A stretch of 7,730 nucleotides of DNA from Flavobacteriales bacterium UBA5933 (GTDB lineage Bacteria; Bacteroidota; Bacteroidia; Flavobacteriales; Weeksellaceae), in the NCBI GenBank assembly GCA_002430925.1, contig DJDD01000193.1:24535-32264 (forward strand), written 5' to 3'. Under the pieces are notes generated by a model that was not told the origin of the DNA, did no database searches, and worked only from the letters and a program-made list of their open reading frames with translations. Positions 6,470 through 7,730 of the stretch are shown in pieces (position 1 is the first letter of the stretch; the number at the start of each line of letters is the position of its first letter). The translations under genes were made by a program, and so were the position numbers.

Positions 6470-6505
6470 ATAAACGCGTATAGGAAAATCCTAAAACGCG
6501 TTTAT
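6470..6505 (-). terminator. GC-rich hairpin past the HhH gene stop, probable terminator
   Basis: ATAAACGCGT (6470-6479) pairs with ACGCGTTTAT (6496-6505). Inside a small loop, TAGGA (6481-6485) pairs with TCCTA (6489-6493) around AAA. On the minus strand the hairpin starts 30 bases after the stop codon at 6536. The T tract after it is broken (TTTATTGATTTT), so it may act as a weak or bidirectional terminator, or as an RNA 3'-end stabiliser. Confidence 0.6.
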
Positions 6506-6535
6506 CTTACCTAACCTAACTAAAAACTATATTTA

Positions 6536-7717
6536 TTATTTGAAATATAAATACGGCACTATTTCTTTAAATTTATCGTCACTTATTGCGTAGCATTTTT
6601 TTAATGTTTGAGCATCTTTAAATTCTCCTCCTAAAGATTTTTTAAAATTAAGAATTGTATTGGCTTGCTTTTCAGAGAAACCTAGCTTTATCCATTCTTC
6701 TTTTGTTAAATCGTTGGGATTAAATTTATTTTTTATCTCATTTTTTGAAACACTATTTTCATTTGCTTTTGTTTCTGATTTTTTTTCAATTTGCTCATTA
6801 TTCGTAGTAAATGTGATATATGGTTCTAATTCTATATACTTTTCATCAGAAATTACATAACATTTACGTAACTGATCTTTGCTTGTAAATTTTCCACCTA
6901 ATATTTTCTTATACTTTATAATGGTTTCAGCTTGTTTGGATGTAAATCCTATCTTTTGCCAATCTTTTTCCGTATACAAATTCGGGTCAAAAGAGGAATA
7001 ATTTATTTTAGCTTTAGTTTGTTTTATCGCGAATTTTTCGTCTTGTTTTATTTTTTCTGGTAATAAAATATAAGGTTTCATTTCCAAATATTTTTCATCA
7101 GATACTACAAAGCATTTTTTAAGTTGTTCTTTACTTGTAAATTTTCCACCTAAAATTTGTTTGTACTTCATTATTATCTCTGCTTGTTTAGCAGAAAAAC
7201 CTAATTTTTCCCATCCTTGCTGAGGTAAATCATTTGGATTGAAATTTTTATAAGTAACAGATGGAGTATTTACATCTTTATTTACTTCCTTCTTTGAAGG
7301 AAGTAATAAATAAGGTTCTAGTTTTTGATATTTTTCTTCATCAATAACATAGCATTTACTAAATTCTTCTTTTGATTTGAATTCCCCACCAACAATTTTT
7401 TTATATTTTAAAATAATATCAGCTTGTTTATCTGAAAAACCAAGACTTAGCCAATTATCTTTTGTAAAATCATTAGGATTAAATGGAGAGATAGAATCTT
7501 TTAATTGACGATTTTTATAAGAAAAATCTTTTTTTGTTGCTAATGATGAGCTATATTCTTTTAAGAATAGTTTATCTGCTTCAGTTAAACTGAAGTCATT
7601 ATTTCTAAAAGAAATATTCTGTACAACTTCAAATAAAAGAATCATGATTATAACAATATATAATCCTAAGCGTTGTAATTTAGTTATATGGAAAAAATAT
7701 TTTTTTAAATATTTCAT
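6536..7717 (-). CDS. Membrane-anchored protein with four ComEA-like helix-hairpin-helix repeats
   Basis: Residues 1-16 are basic (MKYLKKYFFHITKLQR), followed by a membrane helix at 17-35. By the positive-inside rule the remainder faces the periplasm, the arrangement of the DNA-uptake receptor ComEA. A low-complexity linker (36-78) leads to four tandem units of about 62 residues at 79-140, 159-220, 243-304 and 332-393. Each runs F-N/D-P-N, a Trp or W-containing helix, LGFS-x-KQA-x-x-I, K-Y/F-K, L-G-G-x-F, KC-x-x-I-x-DEKY and PY, i.e. a (HhH)2 fold with both hairpins. Each carries one Cys (122, 202, 286, 375), where ComEA proteins usually have Val before the second hairpin. Linkers of 18, 22 and 27 residues are Lys-rich. 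HhH domains bind the DNA backbone without sequence preference, so periplasmic DNA binding is the likely activity; competence involvement is inference. ComEA itself has one (HhH)2 unit, so four is expanded. The ATG at 7717 gives the complete basic N-terminus; its promoter lies beyond the window. Convergent with the M16 gene. Confidence 0.8.
   Translation of the reverse strand: MKYLKKYFFHITKLQRLGLYIVIIMILLFEVVQNISFRNNDFSLTEADKLFLKEYSSSLATKKDFSYKNRQLKDSISPFNPNDFTKDNWLSLGFSDKQADIILKYKKIVGGEFKSKEEFSKCYVIDEEKYQKLEPYLLLPSKKEVNKDVNTPSVTYKNFNPNDLPQQGWEKLGFSAKQAEIIMKYKQILGGKFTSKEQLKKCFVVSDEKYLEMKPYILLPEKIKQDEKFAIKQTKAKINYSSFDPNLYTEKDWQKIGFTSKQAETIIKYKKILGGKFTSKDQLRKCYVISDEKYIELEPYITFTTNNEQIEKKSETKANENSVSKNEIKNKFNPNDLTKEEWIKLGFSEKQANTILNFKKSLGGEFKDAQTLKKCYAISDDKFKEIVPYLYFK
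6539..7483 (-). repeat. Four tandem protein-level repeats, about 186 bp each
   Basis: Units lie at 7298-7483, 7058-7243, 6806-6991 and 6539-6724 in reading order. Start-to-start distances are 240, 252 and 267 bp, so the spacers lengthen toward the C-terminus. Units 2 and 3 are closest (both contain LGGKFTSK followed by QLKKC or QLRKC), suggesting the most recent duplication. Unit 4 is the most diverged, with GGEFKDAQ in place of GGKFTSK. At DNA level the copies have drifted well apart, so the duplication is old. Confidence 0.8.
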
Positions 7718-7730
7718 ATCTATCTTTTAT

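Larger units (their letters stand above)
6178..6535. other. Convergent intergenic region between M16 and HhH genes
   Basis: No gene is supported in this 358-bp gap. It holds a structured repeat-like element (about 6208-6318), a terminator on the + strand (6390-6432), and a GC-rich hairpin (6470-6505) that lies just past the stop of the minus-strand gene. The stretch 6319-6389 is A+T-rich and shows nothing I can name. Confidence 0.7.

Noticed and set aside
6660..6860. Plus-strand open frame of 66 codons opposite the HhH gene
   Set aside because: It is antisense to repeat unit 4 and its linker; Phe/Ser-rich composition mirrors the Lys/Glu-rich real protein.
6539..7483. Regularly spaced repeats considered as a CRISPR-like or DNA-level tandem array
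   Set aside because: The periodicity is at protein level, within one continuous reading frame; the DNA copies differ at many positions and spacing varies from 240 to 267 bp.

Overview
The window is strongly A+T-rich. It has no clear Shine-Dalgarno sites, and it shows TAnnTTTG-type -7 boxes, Sec signal peptides cleaved before Gln, and protein families typical of Bacteroidota. I infer a member of the Flavobacteriia (Flavobacteriales, possibly Weeksellaceae-like); genus cannot be told from this sequence.

Layout. (1) Positions 1-217 are the non-coding tail of an upstream gene plus the leader of the first gene. (2) 218-2218 (+) encodes a 666-residue protein with a central PIN-like nuclease domain, a charged coiled-coil and two C-terminal membrane helices. 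I do not recognise it as a named family. (3) 2419-2898 (+) encodes a 159-residue secreted protein that aligns along its whole length with ecotin, the periplasmic serine-protease inhibitor, and keeps the disulfide cysteines. A strong terminator follows. (4) 3265-6177 (+) encodes a 970-residue exported M16 (pitrilysin/insulinase-like) zinc metalloprotease with an intact HxxEH motif. (5) 6536-7717 (-) encodes a 393-residue membrane-anchored protein with four tandem ComEA-like helix-hairpin-helix (HhH)2 units, convergent with the M16 gene.

The intergenic regions are informative. A similar motif (tACTACA..AATATTG) starts directly after the stop codons of the PIN and ecotin genes, and a looser relative lies at the left edge. 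This suggests single-gene accessory cassettes carrying their own 3' element. Downstream of the M16 gene is a ~110-bp structured element that resembles an intergenic repeat I recall from Bacteroidota. Between ecotin and M16 there is a terminator followed by a 14-bp perfect inverted repeat that looks like an operator or hairpin.

The genes do not form one obvious pathway. Each appears to be its own transcription unit. M16 and HhH look like resident chromosomal genes, while the PIN-membrane protein and ecotin look like accessory, probably transferable, single-gene modules. The best candidate for undescribed biology is the PIN/coiled-coil/2TM protein; its role in defence or RNA decay is inference only.
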